DNA from: JBAYZQ01 sp041672385 | Lineage (GTDB): Bacteria; Spirochaetota; Spirochaetia; Sphaerochaetales; Sphaerochaetaceae | NCBI GenBank assembly: GCA_041672385.1 | Contig: JBAYZQ010000009.1 | Location: forward strand, 1 to 30,661 | Direction of reading: 5' to 3' | DNA: 30,661 nucleotides | Shown here: one piece after another, positions 29,128 through 30,661 of the stretch | Position numbering within the stretch: position 1 is the first letter of the stretch | Layout: each line of letters begins with the position of its first letter | Made by a program: the position numbers and the translations under genes | Notes under the pieces: model-generated | Told to the model about the DNA's origin: nothing | The model's input: the letters and a program-made list of their open reading frames with translations, nothing else | Database searches by the model: none

Positions 29128-30213
29128 ATGAAATTTAAGAAAATAGGCTTCAGAAATTTTAGGAATTTACAGGATGGTTATGTTAATATTCCCAACCGCC
29201 AAATTCTTCTTGTTGGTGAAAATGGACAAGGGAAAACAAATTTTCTAGAAGCCCTTTATTTTATATGTTATGGATCTTCTTTTAGAACAAAAAATCTTAA
29301 AGAATGTATAAATTATGGGAAAAATAATTTTGAAATCTGGGCTGATATTATTAATAGTAGCGGATATGAATCTAGAATTAATATTAAATATAATCAAGGA
29401 AAGAAAATAATTTTAATTGATAATCAAGAAATTCATGATAGGAAGGAACTTATTTACAATATTCCTTGTGTTAATTTTTCATATAATGACATTGAAATAA
29501 TTAGGGGACTTCCCCAGGAAAGAAGAATTTTTTTTGATCAAATTTTATGTATGTATGATTCAATTTATTTGGATAACTTAAGAAAATATAAAGTTTGTCT
29601 TAAACAAAGAAATGCTGCTATTAAAGATTCTATTTACGAATTAATTCCTATTTATAATCAAAAATTAGCCGAATATGGATTTAGTATTTTTCAAGCTAGA
29701 AAAAAACTTGTTAAATATTTTAATAGTATTTTTCCAGACTTTTATTCAGAGATTGCACAAGATAAAAGGATTATGAAAATTTCATATAATCCAAGTTGGA
29801 AAAAAATAGAATCTACAGAAGATATAATTGAAATTCTTGAAAAAAATCAAGAATTAGATCTAAAAATGTTAACTACTACAACTGGAATTCATCGCGATAA
29901 GTTTATAATTTCTGATCAGAATGGACCTTTTATAAATTCTGGTTCTACGGGACAATTAAGATTGGCTTCTTTGGTGTTAAAGAGTATTCAAGCTTTTTAT
30001 TTTAAAACTTATTCTAATTTAGAACCTATTTTGTTGATTGATGATGTTCTTTTAGAATTGGATAGTAAAAAAAGAGGAAAATTTTTAGAAAAGATGGTAA
30101 ACTATAGTCAGGTTTTTTTTACTTTTCTTATTGAAGAAAAATATTTTTCTAAAATCAAAGAGGATAGTTTGATTTTTAAAGTTGAAAAAGGAGAAATTCT
30201 TAATGAAGGATAA
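29128..30213 (+). CDS. recF: DNA replication and repair protein RecF
   Basis: A 361-residue SMC-like ATPase that loads RecA at gaps and stalled forks with RecO/RecR. Walker A GENGQGKTNF is at 30-39, and the family opening GFRNFRN at 7-13. The signature region reads SGSTGQLRLASLVLKS (~271-286), a variant of the usual S-x-GQ-x-R block. Walker B and D-loop read PILLIDDVLLELDSKKR (~298-314). There is no ribosome binding site before the ATG, which lies seven bases after the dnaN stop, so translation is probably coupled. The dciA start overlaps its last codons. No truncation is visible. Confidence 0.95.
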   Translation: MKFKKIGFRNFRNLQDGYVNIPNRQILLVGENGQGKTNFLEALYFICYGSSFRTKNLKECINYGKNNFEIWADIINSSGYESRINIKYNQGKKIILIDNQEIHDRKELIYNIPCVNFSYNDIEIIRGLPQERRIFFDQILCMYDSIYLDNLRKYKVCLKQRNAAIKDSIYELIPIYNQKLAEYGFSIFQARKKLVKYFNSIFPDFYSEIAQDKRIMKISYNPSWKKIESTEDIIEILEKNQELDLKMLTTTTGIHRDKFIISDQNGPFINSGSTGQLRLASLVLKSIQAFYFKTYSNLEPILLIDDVLLELDSKKRGKFLEKMVNYSQVFFTFLIEEKYFSKIKEDSLIFKVEKGEILNEG

Positions 30214-30538
30214 AAATAAGAATGAAATTCTCTGTAAAAGTGGTACTCAAAATGCTATTAAAAATGATGAAATTATTAAATCTTTATTTGAAAAATATCA
30301 TATTGATAAAAATAATATTTTCTTTAAAATCAGTTTACAATGGGGTGAAATAACAAAAGGAGACTTTTATGAACATGTTAAACCTTATGAATTGAAGAAT
30401 AATGTTTTGTATTTATTGTGTGATAATAGTGCTTGGGCCTCTGAATTTCAATTTGAAAAAAAAACTTTAATATGTAAATTAAAAAAACTTTTTCCAGAGA
30501 ATAAAGTGTCAAATATTAGGGCTATTGTGAAAAAATAG
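30203..30538 (+). CDS. dciA: DciA family (DUF721) helicase-loading protein
   Basis: A 111-residue protein of the DUF721/DciA family, proposed to be the ancestral loader of the DnaB helicase in bacteria lacking DnaC/DnaI. A central block, ISLQWGEITKGDFYEHVKPYELKNN in sequence, and LYLLCDNSAWASEFQFEK, match the family pattern of W-x-x-I/V, then L-x-V/L-x-C-x-x-S-x-W-x-x-E/Q-L. The charged N-terminal segment (residues 1-40) looks disordered. I chose ATG 30203 because AAAGGAG lies nine bases upstream; it overlaps recF by 11 bases. A TTG at 30182 would add seven residues without a binding site. The gene order after recF is the classical one for this family. Confidence 0.85.
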   Translation: MKDKNKNEILCKSGTQNAIKNDEIIKSLFEKYHIDKNNIFFKISLQWGEITKGDFYEHVKPYELKNNVLYLLCDNSAWASEFQFEKKTLICKLKKLFPENKVSNIRAIVKK

Positions 30539-30570
30539 CAATAATACCTCTATTATTTTAAATTATTCTA

Positions 30571-30600
30571 TTGACTAAAATATAAAATATTAGTTAAAAT
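30571..30600 (+). promoter_or_regulatory. Predicted promoter at the right edge
   Basis: TTGACT (30571-30576, 5/6), 18 bases, then TAAAAT (30595-30600, 5/6). It lies after dciA and points out of the window, so it probably serves the next gene or an RNA. No gene can be defined downstream within the remaining 61 bases. Confidence 0.45.
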
Positions 30601-30608
30601 CATTTGCC

Positions 30609-30630
30609 TAGAGTATTTATATTTACTCTA
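30609..30630 (+). repeat. Inverted repeat just downstream of the right-edge promoter
   Basis: TAGAGTA (30609-30615) and TACTCTA (30624-30630) have an eight-base A/T loop. It would be at the very 5' end of a transcript from the promoter at 30571, as a 5' stem-loop or an operator. A further CGCT/AGCG pair (30650-30660) is cut by the window edge. Confidence 0.35.
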
Positions 30631-30661
30631 TATTAATATGAAAAAATCCGCTTAAGAGCGT

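Noticed and set aside
1..30661. tRNA/rRNA genes, insertion sequences, CRISPR arrays, toxin-antitoxin or phage-defence systems
   Set aside because: No cloverleaf, transposase, regularly spaced repeat array or defence-type protein could be recognised; the window reads as ordinary chromosomal core plus one sugar operon.

Overview
This is a low-GC, gene-dense segment spanning a chromosomal replication origin. The arrangement gyrA-gyrB on the minus strand, divergent from dnaA-dnaN-recF-dciA on the plus strand, is chromosomal. Together with a cyclophilin-FKBP fusion protein and the generally AT-rich coding style, it suggests a spirochaete, probably of the order Spirochaetales. That assignment is an inference from gene order and one domain fusion, not from an rRNA. 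I see no tRNA, rRNA, insertion sequence, prophage or CRISPR array. No gene-free stretch exceeds 300 bases; the longest (27776-28016, 241 bases) is the origin.

Layout. 1-2276 (-): a PocR/PAS sensor histidine kinase cut by the left edge. 2436-6454 (+): a MATE exporter, then nagA and a PepD-type dipeptidase, closed by a bidirectional terminator. 6520-12146 (-): a carbohydrate-uptake operon (periplasmic binding protein, double ATPase, permease, Gfo/Idh/MocA dehydrogenase, AP-endonuclease-family sugar isomerase), with a divergent LacI-type regulator at 12371-13369. 13489-13707 (+): an unrecognised small secreted protein with its own promoter and terminator. 13755-14656 (-): a YgjP-type metallopeptidase overlapping a small DUF2007-like gene. 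14682-17182 (+): an unknown 146-residue protein, a TraB/PrgY membrane protein and a PHP phosphoesterase. 17186-21224 (-): parA, parB, the immunophilin fusion and radA. 21317-21538 (+): a NifU C-terminal-type protein, directly followed by one parS-like site. 21668-26169 (-): gyrA and gyrB. 26384-30538 (+): dnaA, oriC, dnaN, recF and dciA.

How it fits together. The right half is replication and segregation machinery: DnaA acts on the dnaA-dnaN gap (DnaA boxes, a DnaA-trio-like run, a 29-base A/T stretch), ParA/ParB act on the nearby parS, gyrase manages supercoiling, and DciA probably recruits the replicative helicase. The middle-left operon is a self-contained, probably LacI-controlled import and oxidation/isomerisation pathway for an unidentified sugar or polyol.

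I found no clearly new multi-gene system. The most unusual pattern is that dnaA, parA, nagA and probably the 146-residue gene have good promoters whose -10 box ends 6-7 bases before the start codon, with no Shine-Dalgarno sequence. Their mRNAs are therefore predicted to be leaderless, while most neighbours have ordinary ribosome binding sites.
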